Source of the DNA: Candidatus Eisenbergiella merdavium
GTDB taxonomy: Bacteria > Bacillota > Clostridia > Lachnospirales > Lachnospiraceae
NCBI GenBank assembly: GCA_019119595.1
Contig: DWWS01000049.1
Span: 29,649 to 93,648 of the forward strand
Length of the DNA stretch: 64,000 bases
Reading direction: 5' to 3'
Shown: one piece after another, positions 1 to 8,758 of the stretch
Layout of the letters: the number at the start of each line of letters is the position of its first letter
Numbering within the stretch: position 1 is the stretch's first letter
Position numbers and translations under genes: made by a program
The notes under the pieces: model-generated
Told to the model about the DNA's origin: nothing
Seen by the model: the letters and a program-made list of their open reading frames with translations, nothing else
The model's database searches: none

Positions 1-35
1 TGACGTTTCATCATTGAAAAACGGAGGAAGCTGAA

Positions 36-1739
36 ATGAAAAAGAGAACCCTGAGTCTCATACTTACCGCGGCGCTGGCCGCCGGCATGCTGGCAGGCTG
101 CGGCTCCCCGGATCCGACGGCAAACATGTCAGAGGAAGAAAAGGCCGCCTGGGAGGCCGCCGCAAACGATCCCTACGGCAAGTACCCGGAGACGGTCACA
201 TACACCACGGGCTATAACCTGACGAATCAGGGAGCGGACACCCTCTCCGGCACTCCCTACGAGAGCGACACGCCCTCCGACAACGCCTATACCCGCTACC
301 TGAAGGAGGTTCTGAACGTCCAGAACGAAAACGAATTTGAAGCGATCACCGGTCCCGACTATGATCAGAAGGTATCGCTGGCGATCGCGAGCCAGGACAT
401 TCCGGACATCATGTACATTTCCGAATATTCCACTCTGGTGGAGCTGGTGGAGAACGATCTGATCGCGGATCTGACCGACGTTTACAACAACCTTGCCTGC
501 GATACGGTCAAGGAATCCTACGCCAGCTACGGAGAGGACAACAACCCGTTAAATACCGTAACCTTCGACGGAAAGATCATGGCGATCCCCAAGACACAGC
601 TCAGCGACGGCCAGGATTTCCTGTGGGTGCGCAAGGACTGGATGGATAAGCTCGGTCTTGAGGAGCCCTCCACTCTGGATGAAATGGCGGACCTGCTCCG
701 CGCCTTCATTTCCCGGGATCCCGACGGCAACGGCCAGGACGATACGGTGGGACTCGTCGTACATAACGAGGTCTACGGCAGCTATCCCAACAACACCTTT
801 GCGGTGGACAATATCTTTACCGCCTTTGACGCCTACCCCTCCGTATGGATCGACGACGGATCCGGCAATGCGGTATACGGCTCCGTACAGCCTGAAATGA
901 AGGATGCGCTCCAGCTCATGAGAGACTGGTACTCCGAGGGCCTGATCGACAAAGAGTTCACCACCCGCACCTACGACGATATCGTCGCCCTGCTTTCCAG
1001 CGGCCAGTGCGGCGCCTATATCGGCCCCTGGTGGTCTCCCTTCAATCCGGCGCAGACCTCAACCTACGGCACACAGGACGCAGAATGGATCAATATTTCC
1101 GCACCGGTGGGCTCTGACGGAAAGATCAACGCGATCAACACCAAATCCTACGGCGGATTCGTCGTGGTGCGCAAGGGCTATGAGCACCCCGAGATCGCGA
1201 TGAAGATCGTAAACGTAAATTCCGAATATTCCAAGCAGGATTTCTCGGACGCCTCCAATGAGATCCGGGAGAACCAGACCATCGCTTACTTCAACTGGCC
1301 TCTTTACTGTGAGGTTCAGCCCGGAAACAACGCGGAGCTGATGACGCAGCATGTGGAAGCGGTGATGGACGGAAGCGCGGACCTCTCCACGCTGACCACC
1401 GAGGAACAGGGCTACTACGATGCGGCTCAGAGATTCCTTGAGGCGGAGGCTGCCGGACAGAAGGCCGACAGCGCGGATTATTCCCAGTATGTGTCCCGCA
1501 TCATCGCCATGGACCGCATGATCGAGGAACCCGCCAATTTCCTGACCCCTGCCTTCTTTGAGACGACCGATTCCATGTCCACTCGCTGGGCCTCTCTGGA
1601 GAAGCTTGAAATGCAGGCCATCCTGAAGATCATCGTCGGGGAAGCGGATCTGGATTCCTTCGACCAGTTTGTGGCCGACTGGACAAACGCCGGCGGCGAT
1701 ATCATCACCGAAGAGGTGAATGAGGCCATTCAGAAATAG
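36..1739 (+). CDS. Sugar ABC transporter substrate-binding lipoprotein (LplA/YtcQ-like)
   Basis: Extracellular solute-binding protein of 567 aa that would capture an oligosaccharide outside the membrane and deliver it to the two permeases that follow. The N-terminus is a lipoprotein signal peptide: basic MKKR, a hydrophobic stretch, then lipobox LAGC with the lipidated cysteine at about residue 22. The length fits the large LplA-type family rather than the ~420-aa family. The start follows GGAGG by a normal distance. Downstream come LplB- and LplC-type permeases and an alpha-galactosidase, so an alpha-galactoside or galactose-decorated glycan is a reasonable substrate (inference). No ATPase gene is in the operon; Lpl-type systems usually use a shared MsmX-like ATPase encoded elsewhere. 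Confidence 0.9.
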   Translation: MKKRTLSLILTAALAAGMLAGCGSPDPTANMSEEEKAAWEAAANDPYGKYPETVTYTTGYNLTNQGADTLSGTPYESDTPSDNAYTRYLKEVLNVQNENEFEAITGPDYDQKVSLAIASQDIPDIMYISEYSTLVELVENDLIADLTDVYNNLACDTVKESYASYGEDNNPLNTVTFDGKIMAIPKTQLSDGQDFLWVRKDWMDKLGLEEPSTLDEMADLLRAFISRDPDGNGQDDTVGLVVHNEVYGSYPNNTFAVDNIFTAFDAYPSVWIDDGSGNAVYGSVQPEMKDALQLMRDWYSEGLIDKEFTTRTYDDIVALLSSGQCGAYIGPWWSPFNPAQTSTYGTQDAEWINISAPVGSDGKINAINTKSYGGFVVVRKGYEHPEIAMKIVNVNSEYSKQDFSDASNEIRENQTIAYFNWPLYCEVQPGNNAELMTQHVEAVMDGSADLSTLTTEEQGYYDAAQRFLEAEAAGQKADSADYSQYVSRIIAMDRMIEEPANFLTPAFFETTDSMSTRWASLEKLEMQAILKIIVGEADLDSFDQFVADWTNAGGDIITEEVNEAIQK

Positions 1740-1777
1740 TCCGCTCTTTCAACAGAGCAGTCAGACGCGTTCCATGC

Positions 1778-1808
1778 GGACGGCCGGCCTGCGCCGGCCG
1801 TCCTTTTT
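1778..1808 (+). terminator. GC-rich hairpin plus T-run after the binding-protein gene
   Basis: An 11-bp perfect stem (1778-1788 with 1793-1803) with a 4-nt loop is followed by TTTTT. It lies between the binding protein and the first permease. Such partial terminators commonly keep binding-protein mRNA more abundant than permease mRNA (inference). Confidence 0.8.
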
Positions 1809-1851
1809 CAAAAAAACAGCAGCAATATACTTCGGAACGGAGGAATTTTTT

Positions 1852-2769
1852 ATGAAGGAAAAAACAGCAGCCGCCAGACACAGGCTGACCAGGGAAGAAA
1901 AAACCTTTCACCTCATGCTCCTTCCGGGACTCATCGTCCTCATCATCTTTGTATTCGTCCCGCTGGCCGGATCACTGATGGCGTTTCAGGACTACGTTCC
2001 CGCGAGAGGACTGTTCGGCTCGAAATGGGTCGGACTTGAAAATTATGAATTTATCTTCAGCCTGCCCGACGGACGGCAGGTGTTCATGAATACGCTGATC
2101 ATCGCTTTTGCCAAGCTGCTTTTGAACATCTTTGTTCCCGTCACCTTTGCCATCCTGCTCAATGAGATCCGGCTGAAATTTTTCAAGCGTACCTTCCAGA
2201 CCATCGTTTATCTGCCCCACTTTCTCTCCTGGGTCGTGCTGGCGACGGTGGTTACCAACATGTTCTCCCTCGGCGGCCCCTTCAACGCCGTCATAGGCCT
2301 GTTCGGCGGAGAGCCCGTCCAGTTTCTCGCGGATAACCGGTGGTTCCGCACCGTCATCGTCGGAACGGACGTATGGAAGGAATTCGGCTACAACTCCGTG
2401 GTCTATCTGGCCGCTCTGACCAGCATCGATCCCGGGCTTTATGAGGCCGCAAGCATTGACGGGGCGGGACGCTTCAAGCAGACCATGCACATCACGGTTC
2501 CCGCTCTGATGCCCACGGTCGTTCTGATGACCGCACTGAATCTGGGAAACATCCTCAACGCAGGATTTGATCAGATCTTTAACCTGTACAATCCCATCGT
2601 ATATGAGACTGCGGACATCATCGACACCTATGTATACCGCATCGGTATGGTAGAGCGTCAGTACAGCATCGGTACCGCGGTCGGGCTTCTCAAATCCGTG
2701 ATCAGCTTCATCCTGATCATCGGCGCCAACAAAGCGGCAAAGAAGATCACCGGCTCCGGCATCTTCTGA
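1852..2769 (+). CDS. Sugar ABC transporter permease (LplB-like)
   Basis: Inner-membrane permease of 305 aa from the start at 1852 (MKEKTAAAR), which is preceded by GGAGG; longer upstream reading would run through the terminator hairpin and is rejected. It has about six hydrophobic segments and the EAA loop (YEAASIDGAGRFKQTMHITVPAL, about residues 197-219) that contacts the ATPase. It would pair with the next gene to form the membrane channel for the sugar captured by the lipoprotein upstream. Confidence 0.92.
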   Translation: MKEKTAAARHRLTREEKTFHLMLLPGLIVLIIFVFVPLAGSLMAFQDYVPARGLFGSKWVGLENYEFIFSLPDGRQVFMNTLIIAFAKLLLNIFVPVTFAILLNEIRLKFFKRTFQTIVYLPHFLSWVVLATVVTNMFSLGGPFNAVIGLFGGEPVQFLADNRWFRTVIVGTDVWKEFGYNSVVYLAALTSIDPGLYEAASIDGAGRFKQTMHITVPALMPTVVLMTALNLGNILNAGFDQIFNLYNPIVYETADIIDTYVYRIGMVERQYSIGTAVGLLKSVISFILIIGANKAAKKITGSGIF

Positions 2770-2788
2770 GCGAAAGGGGGAAATATCC

Positions 2789-3670
2789 GTGAAAAAAAGA
2801 ATGAAACCGGGCGCACTCCTGTCTCAGTGCATCATATGGGCCGTCGTCATCATCCTCACGCTGAGCTGTCTGCTGCCTCTTCTTAACATGGTGGCCATCT
2901 CCTTCTCCGGAAGCGATGCCGTGGCCGCGAACAGGGTGGGACTGATCCCAAAGGATTTTAATGTATCCACCTATCAGAAGCTGCTGGGAGACGCCCAGTT
3001 CTGGAGATCCTTCCTGATCTCCGTCATCCGGGTCGCGCTCGGCACGCTCATCAACATGTTCTTTACGGTAACCATGGCCTATCCGCTCTCCAAGAGCAAA
3101 AACCGGTTCCGCGCAAGAGATATCTATATGAAGATCGTGATCTTCGCCATGCTGTTCAACGGCGGCATCATTCCTCTGTTCATGGTGGTAAGCAAGCTTC
3201 ACATGATCAACACCATCTGGGCTCTTGTGCTTCCCGGCGCGGTTCCCGTATTCAATGTGATCCTGCTGGTAAACTTCTTTAAGGGCGTTCCGGAGTCCCT
3301 TGACGAAGCGGCGCGCATCGACGGGGCGAGTCCCCTTCAGATCATGCTGAAGGTATATCTTCCCGTATCCCTGCCCGCCCTGGCGACGGTGGCCCTGTTC
3401 GCCATCGTCAATCACTGGAACGATTATTTCAACGGCCTGATCTATATGAGCAAGGCGGAAATGTACCCTCTGCAGACCTACATTCAGCAGCTCACCGTGG
3501 ATCTGACGCAGATCACGGACGCAAACCAGCTCAAGCAGCTCTCCTCCATGAACAACCGCACCTTTAATGCGGCCAAGATCGTGGTATCCACCATCCCGCT
3601 GCTTGTCATCTATCCGTTCCTGCAGAAATACTTCGTATCCGGCATCGTGATCGGCGCGGTAAAGGAATGA
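2789..3670 (+). CDS. Sugar ABC transporter permease (LplC-like)
   Basis: Second permease of the pair, 293 aa, starting 19 nt after the previous stop with a GGGGG-type ribosome site. It is of the MalG/LplC type: N-terminal membrane segment, large extracellular loop, and an EAA loop (LDEAARIDGASPLQIM, about residues 171-186). Tight spacing indicates co-transcription with the first permease. It should form a heterodimeric channel with that protein. Confidence 0.92.
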   Translation: MKKRMKPGALLSQCIIWAVVIILTLSCLLPLLNMVAISFSGSDAVAANRVGLIPKDFNVSTYQKLLGDAQFWRSFLISVIRVALGTLINMFFTVTMAYPLSKSKNRFRARDIYMKIVIFAMLFNGGIIPLFMVVSKLHMINTIWALVLPGAVPVFNVILLVNFFKGVPESLDEAARIDGASPLQIMLKVYLPVSLPALATVALFAIVNHWNDYFNGLIYMSKAEMYPLQTYIQQLTVDLTQITDANQLKQLSSMNNRTFNAAKIVVSTIPLLVIYPFLQKYFVSGIVIGAVKE

Positions 3671-3683
3671 TATCAGACCGGGA

Positions 3684-3706
3684 CTGCGGCCGCACGGCGG
3701 CCGCAG
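3684..3706 (+). promoter_or_regulatory. Intercistronic hairpin before the alpha-galactosidase gene
   Basis: A perfect 10-bp GC-rich stem (3684-3693 with 3697-3706) with a 3-nt loop and no T-run. It sits between the permease and glycosidase genes. It could stabilise or process the operon mRNA; that role is inference. Confidence 0.5.
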
Positions 3707-3762
3707 ATCTCCCTGTCTTTCCATTCCGCCTGAATGGCGCAGCGCTTTGAAAGGAAAAATTT

Positions 3763-5958
3763 ATGGCAATCACAGTTTCAGAAAACGGAAGGCTTTTTAC
3801 CCTTCACACAAAAAACAGCAGCTACCAGATGTTTGCGGATCCCTTCGGGACACTGCTGCATCTGTATTATGGCAAACGGATGGACGGAGAAAACCTGTCC
3901 GACCTGATCCTGCGCACGGACATGGGCTTCTGCGGCAATCCGCCCCAGGCCGGGGCAGACCGTACCTATTCTCTCGACTATCTTCCCCAGGAAGCGCCCT
4001 CCAGCGGTGTGGGAGACTATCGGGAGGATTTCGTGCGCATCACCCATGCGGACGGAAGCTGCGCCGCCCAGTTCCTGTTCGAGTCCTTCCAGGTAACGGA
4101 CGGCTCATATCCGATTCCTGGCATGCCCGCGCTCTACGATACGGCCGGGGAAACCGGACAGACCCTGACCATCACGCTGAAGGAGGCATGCTCCGGCGTC
4201 CGTCTTCAGCTTTTTTACGGTATCTTCGAGCAGGCCGATATCATTACCAGAGCGCTGCGGGTAGAGAATGCGGGCAAAAGCCCCGTTGTGCTGGAAAAGG
4301 CCCTTTCCATGAGCATGGATATTCCCTTCGGAAACCATGATATGCTCTGCTTTACTGGCCGTCACGCCATGGAACGCACCGTGGAGCGCGTTCCCGTGGG
4401 ACGTGCCGCCGTTCAGATCGGAAGCACGCGGGGCACCTCCAGCCATCAGTACAACCCTTCCATGATCCTTTTAAGCCCCACAGCGACAGAGGATGCGGGG
4501 GACTGCTATGGCTTCTGCCTGGTATACAGCGGAAATTTCACCGCGTCCGCCCAGAAGGATCAGAGGGAGCAGACCAGAGTGCAGATGGGCATCCATCCGG
4601 ACCGCTTCTCCTTCCGCCTGGCTCCCGGAAAATCCTTTTCCACCCCTCAGGTCATCATGAGCTATTCCTCCTGCGGCCTTACCGCCCTCTCACAGAATTA
4701 CCATCACATCCTGCGGGAGCATATGTGCAGGGGCGTCTGGAAGCATGAGCGCCGTCCGGTCCTCATCAACAACTGGGAGGCCACCTATTTTGACTTTAAC
4801 AGAGAAAAGCTCCTTTCCATCGCTTCCCAGGCCGCGGAGCTTGGCATCGAAATGCTGGTGCTGGACGACGGCTGGTTCGGAAAGAGAGACGACGATAACA
4901 GCGGACTGGGCGACTGGTTTGTGAACACGGACAAGCTCGGAGGCAGCCTATGCGCGCTCTCCGACGACATACACCGGATGGGGATGAAATTCGGACTTTG
5001 GTTTGAGCCGGAAATGATCTCAGAGGACAGCGATCTGTACCGGGCGCATCCAGACTGGGCGCTCCAAATTCCCGGACGGGAGCCGAACCGTGGCCGCAAT
5101 CAGCTCGTTCTGGACATGGCAAATCCGCAGGTGAGAGACTATCTGCTGGAACGGCTGACCGACATCCTCTCAGGCGCCCGGATCGACTATGTGAAATGGG
5201 ATATGAACCGCAGCATCTGCGACGCCTACAGCAGTTATCTGGGACCCCAGCGGACCGGGGAGGTCTGTCACCGTTATGTTCTCGGGGTATATGACCTGAT
5301 GGAGCGTTTCCTCGCCCGCTTTCCGGACGTTCTCCTGGAGGGCTGCAGCGGAGGAGGAGGCAGGTTCGACGCCGCCATGCTCTACTATTCTCCCCAGATC
5401 TGGTGCAGCGACAATACGGATGCCATCAACCGCCTGAGCATCCAGTACGGCACCTCCTTCTTCTATCCCATAAGCGCGGTTGGCTCCCATGTTTCCGCCT
5501 GTCCCAACCATCAGACGGGAAGGAGCGTTCCCTTTCGTACCCGCGGGGACGTGGCGATGGCCGGCTCCTTTGGCTATGAGCTCGACCTGAACCAGGTGTC
5601 CGAGCAGGAAAAGGAAGAGGTGACGAAGCAGGTCAGCGACTTTTTGCACTTCTATCCGCTCACCCATGAAGGCGACTATTACCGCCTTACCGCTCCCGGA
5701 AAGGCTCCCTTCATGGCATGGGAATTTGTGGATCAGAACCGGGATCGCGCCATGCTCACCCTGGTGCAGACGGAAAGCTGCGGCAATCCCCTTCCCATCC
5801 ATACGGACATCAGGGGACTGGATCCCGAAAAAAAATACCGCTGCCTTTCAAACGGAGCGGTCAGAAGCGGAGCCTCCTGGATGGGAGCCGGTTTTACCCC
5901 GGATCATATCCTGAAGCAGTATGAAAGCCTTGTCGTGGAATTCGTGCGGGAGTCATAA
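3763..5958 (+). CDS. Alpha-galactosidase, glycoside hydrolase family 36
   Basis: Retaining alpha-galactosidase of 731 aa, the usual length for bacterial GH36. Visible landmarks are the N-terminal beta-sandwich, the substrate motif around WEATYFDFNREK (about residue 345), KWDMNR (nucleophile Asp about residue 479) and CSDNTDAINR (acid/base Asp about residue 549). It would release terminal alpha-galactose from raffinose-type or galactomannan oligosaccharides in the cytoplasm, since no signal peptide is seen. It closes the sugar uptake operon, so import and hydrolysis are linked. The start follows GAAAGG. Confidence 0.95.
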   Translation: MAITVSENGRLFTLHTKNSSYQMFADPFGTLLHLYYGKRMDGENLSDLILRTDMGFCGNPPQAGADRTYSLDYLPQEAPSSGVGDYREDFVRITHADGSCAAQFLFESFQVTDGSYPIPGMPALYDTAGETGQTLTITLKEACSGVRLQLFYGIFEQADIITRALRVENAGKSPVVLEKALSMSMDIPFGNHDMLCFTGRHAMERTVERVPVGRAAVQIGSTRGTSSHQYNPSMILLSPTATEDAGDCYGFCLVYSGNFTASAQKDQREQTRVQMGIHPDRFSFRLAPGKSFSTPQVIMSYSSCGLTALSQNYHHILREHMCRGVWKHERRPVLINNWEATYFDFNREKLLSIASQAAELGIEMLVLDDGWFGKRDDDNSGLGDWFVNTDKLGGSLCALSDDIHRMGMKFGLWFEPEMISEDSDLYRAHPDWALQIPGREPNRGRNQLVLDMANPQVRDYLLERLTDILSGARIDYVKWDMNRSICDAYSSYLGPQRTGEVCHRYVLGVYDLMERFLARFPDVLLEGCSGGGGRFDAAMLYYSPQIWCSDNTDAINRLSIQYGTSFFYPISAVGSHVSACPNHQTGRSVPFRTRGDVAMAGSFGYELDLNQVSEQEKEEVTKQVSDFLHFYPLTHEGDYYRLTAPGKAPFMAWEFVDQNRDRAMLTLVQTESCGNPLPIHTDIRGLDPEKKYRCLSNGAVRSGASWMGAGFTPDHILKQYESLVVEFVRES

Positions 5959-5986
5959 ACAGCCTCGTGGCTCCCGCCCTGAGCCG

Positions 5987-6056
5987 GACGCCCGGCAGCG
6001 TGCCGCCCCACAGGACGCGCGCTGCCGGGCGTCTGTTCTGCCGCAGCTTTTTTTCT
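5987..6056. terminator. Strong hairpin between convergent genes
   Basis: A perfect 14-bp GC-rich stem (5987-6000 with 6020-6033) lies between the alpha-galactosidase (+) and the MATE gene (-), with a T-run at 6049-6055 on the + strand. It probably ends the sugar operon and may act from both sides. Confidence 0.7.
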
Positions 6057-6060
6057 CCAG

Positions 6061-7428
6061 CTACGCTCTCTGCCCCTTTTCCAGCCTCCCAAACAGCCGC
6101 ACCAGCACCACCACCGCTGCGGCGGCCAGAATGATCTCCGCCGTAAACTGCGCGTAGGCGAGCCCGTACAGCGGAAACAGCGCGTTCAGGATGATCAGCG
6201 CCGGGATCTCCAGAACCACCTTCCTGAGAACGGCAAAGAGGAACGCGTTCTTTCCAAGTCCTACCGCCTGGAATACGCCCACCGCAAGGAAATCCACGCA
6301 GAGGAAGGGAAGTCCCAGGCAGAAGCCCCGCAGGAACCTTGTTCCATAGGAAACGATCTGCGGATTGTCCATGAACATTCCGACGAAAAATCCCGCTCCC
6401 ACATAATAAAGGACTGCGACGGTTACCAGGAACGTCACGGATATCCTGGCGGAAAAGGTCACCGTTTTTTTCATTCTCGGCGTATTTCCGCTGGCGTAAT
6501 TGTAGCTGACCAGCGGCATGATCCCCTGGGACAGCCCCATGGCCACATACATCGGCACCATGTTGACCTTCTGGGTGATCCCCATGGCCGCCACCGCGTC
6601 GGAACCGTATCCGGCCGTGAAGTTGTTCAGCACCGTCATTCCCGTCACGTTGAGCAGATTCTGGATGGACGCCGGAATCCCCACGCCGCAGACCCCAAGC
6701 ACAATCCTCTTTTTCAGGCAGAACATGGACGGCTTGATGCAGACATGGGTGCTCTTTCTTTTCACATACAAAAGAACGAAGAAATACGCGCAGGCCACGC
6801 AGTTGGAAAGGAAGGTAGCAAGCCCCGCTCCCTCTGCTCCCATGTCAAGTCCCCATGGCAGAATGAAGACCGGATCAAGGACGATGTTTAAAAGACAGCC
6901 GCTCATGGTGCCGATGCTGGCGTGCAGGGCCGCTCCCTCCGAACGCACCAGATAGGCCATGACCACGTTCAGGATGGCCGGAGCCGCGCCGCAGGCCACC
7001 GTCCATCTCAGATATCCCGCCGTGGCCTCCATCGTCAGCTCGTCCGCCCCGAGCACGGTCAGCACGAAGGGCTTCAGCGTCAGATACAGCAGAGAAAACA
7101 GAAGCCCGAAGAAAATGGAGCAATAGAAGCCGAAGGCCGAGCTTCTGTGCACGGTCTCATAATCCCGGCTCCCCAGCGCCCGGCTCATCATGCTGCTGCT
7201 TCCCACGCCAAACAGGTTGTTGACCGCGTTAAAAGCGAGGATCAGCGGCGCGGCCAGCGTCACCGCCGCATTCTGGACGGAATTGTTCAGCATTCCTACA
7301 AAATAGGTGTCCGCAAGATTGTACAGCACCGTCACCAGCGAGCTCAATATGGTGGGAACCGCCAGCCTGACCACGGCCTTCGGAATCGGCAGCTCCTCAA
7401 AAAGCTGAATTTTCTGTTGATCTTCCAC
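6061..7428 (-). CDS. MATE family efflux transporter
   Basis: Multidrug and toxin extrusion protein of 455 aa with about 12 hydrophobic segments in two homologous halves. The start of the MatE domain is recognisable (VPTILSSLVTVLYNLADTYFVG, about residues 24-45), which is typical of the DinF/NorM-like branch in Clostridia. It would export cationic compounds or metabolites using an ion gradient. It is a single-gene unit convergent with the alpha-galactosidase; the substrate cannot be read from sequence. Confidence 0.93.
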   Translation of the reverse strand: MEDQQKIQLFEELPIPKAVVRLAVPTILSSLVTVLYNLADTYFVGMLNNSVQNAAVTLAAPLILAFNAVNNLFGVGSSSMMSRALGSRDYETVHRSSAFGFYCSIFFGLLFSLLYLTLKPFVLTVLGADELTMEATAGYLRWTVACGAAPAILNVVMAYLVRSEGAALHASIGTMSGCLLNIVLDPVFILPWGLDMGAEGAGLATFLSNCVACAYFFVLLYVKRKSTHVCIKPSMFCLKKRIVLGVCGVGIPASIQNLLNVTGMTVLNNFTAGYGSDAVAAMGITQKVNMVPMYVAMGLSQGIMPLVSYNYASGNTPRMKKTVTFSARISVTFLVTVAVLYYVGAGFFVGMFMDNPQIVSYGTRFLRGFCLGLPFLCVDFLAVGVFQAVGLGKNAFLFAVLRKVVLEIPALIILNALFPLYGLAYAQFTAEIILAAAAVVVLVRLFGRLEKGQRA

Positions 7429-7670
7429 TTTGTACCTCCCAAATCACGATATCATCTGCAGCGGACGTCTGCGAAAGACGTCCCGTATCTTTCATTATAT
7501 CGCTGTCGGAGCGTTTTTCAAAGGGATTCCTGTAAAAAATGTGCAAACGGGCTACCGTTCGCTGGCTTGCCAGTGAACGGTGACTCAGACATATGGCAGG
7601 GCCTCCGTCCGCTGTTGATAAATATTCTCTCCTGCTTTAGCCTGTCCCGGAAGCTTTTCTCCCCCGTTTC

Positions 7671-7755
7671 TGTTACAATAGAGGCCGGATAAAAAAAGGA
7701 GCGCGGGCTGCGGAATCGAAAGGTACCGGCTTTTTGATCCCACAGCCTGCGCTCC
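7671..7755 (+). promoter_or_regulatory. Extended -10 promoter and 5' leader hairpin
   Basis: Between the divergent MATE and hydrolase genes there are about 340 bases without a gene. TGT-TACAAT at 7671-7679 resembles an extended -10 box with no clear -35. A leader hairpin follows (7698-7710 with 7743-7755, 12 bp with one mismatch) and ends just before the GGAGG of the next gene. A second inverted repeat is at 7555-7580. Regulation by any of these is inference. Confidence 0.4.
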
Positions 7756-7770
7756 GGAACGGAGGATTTC

Positions 7771-8697
7771 ATGCAGCTTACTCATCTCTGTCCCATCGAC
7801 GCCTTCCGCACCCGGGCCATGCTTCCCGCCGGAGAACGTCTGCTAAACGTCTGGACCGTTACCGGCGCGCAGCCCGGGCCAACGCTGGTCATCACTGCCG
7901 GCGTTCACGGCTGCGAATATGTCGGCATCCTGGCTCTGCGGAAGCTGTTTTCCCTGATTCAGCCGGAAACCCTTCGGGGACGGCTGCTGCTTCTCCCCCT
8001 GGTCAATGAGGAAGGCTTCTATGCAGGAGCAAAGGGAATCGTTCCGGAGGATGGAAAAAATATCAACCGTATCTTTCCGGCCCGCCCGGACGGCACTGCG
8101 GCTGACCGGATCGCAATGGCAGTTCAAACGCAGATCTACCCGGAGGCCGATTTTATTCTGGATCTGCATGGTGGGGAGGCAAATGAGCGCATGCTTCCCC
8201 TGGTCTTTTTTCCAAAGGACGCTTCCCCAAAGGTGAATGCGCTTTCCCGTCAGGCCGCTTCTCATCTGCAGGTGGATGTCCGCATCCCGTCCATTGCCAA
8301 AAACGGCCTGTACAGCCACGCAGCCCGCTGCGGGATTCCCGCCGTGCTGATGGAGGTGGGAGGTCTTGGTCTGTGGACCGACGGGGAGGTAGAACGGGAT
8401 CTTGCCGGAATACGAAATCTGATGGGATTTCTCGGCATGGGCGGGGAAGCCCGGCCCAATACCGCCCAAATGGAGGCACGCGAAACCCTTTATCTGGAAG
8501 CGGAGGCGGACGGCCTGTGGTTTCCTCACATCCGTCCCGGACAGAAGGTGACCAGGGGCGCTCTTCTCGGCGTTTTGGAGGATCTGGAGGGAAATCCCCT
8601 TCAGACGATCCGGGCTGCCTGGGACGGGATCATCTGGTATCACACAGCGGCGCTCGGCGTCAGAAAAGGCGACCCTCTCATCGCATATGGCCGCTGA
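7771..8697 (+). CDS. Succinylglutamate desuccinylase/aspartoacylase family zinc hydrolase
   Basis: M14-like metallohydrolase of 308 aa. The zinc ligands are in GVHGCEYVG (His and Glu, about residues 48-51), with a further His in DLHGG (about residue 131) and MEVGG (about residue 193) in the active-site region. The C-terminal ~70 residues look like the beta-barrel typical of the family (ADGLWFPHIRPGQKV). It would hydrolyse an N-acyl amino acid or similar amide; the true substrate is unknown. The start at 7771 has GGAGG upstream. Confidence 0.85.
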   Translation: MQLTHLCPIDAFRTRAMLPAGERLLNVWTVTGAQPGPTLVITAGVHGCEYVGILALRKLFSLIQPETLRGRLLLLPLVNEEGFYAGAKGIVPEDGKNINRIFPARPDGTAADRIAMAVQTQIYPEADFILDLHGGEANERMLPLVFFPKDASPKVNALSRQAASHLQVDVRIPSIAKNGLYSHAARCGIPAVLMEVGGLGLWTDGEVERDLAGIRNLMGFLGMGGEARPNTAQMEARETLYLEAEADGLWFPHIRPGQKVTRGALLGVLEDLEGNPLQTIRAAWDGIIWYHTAALGVRKGDPLIAYGR

Positions 8698-8717
8698 TGC
8701 TCTCCCTCGGTGTCTGA

Positions 8718-8748
8718 CCTGTTGGGTGCCCGGCCGCCTCCCAACAGG
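8718..8748. terminator. Inverted repeat between convergent genes
   Basis: A 9-bp perfect stem (8718-8726 with 8740-8748) lies between the aspartoacylase-like gene and the oppositely oriented P-type ATPase. It has no clear T-run, so its role as a terminator is uncertain. Confidence 0.4.
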
Positions 8749-8758
8749 CCCTACGGTC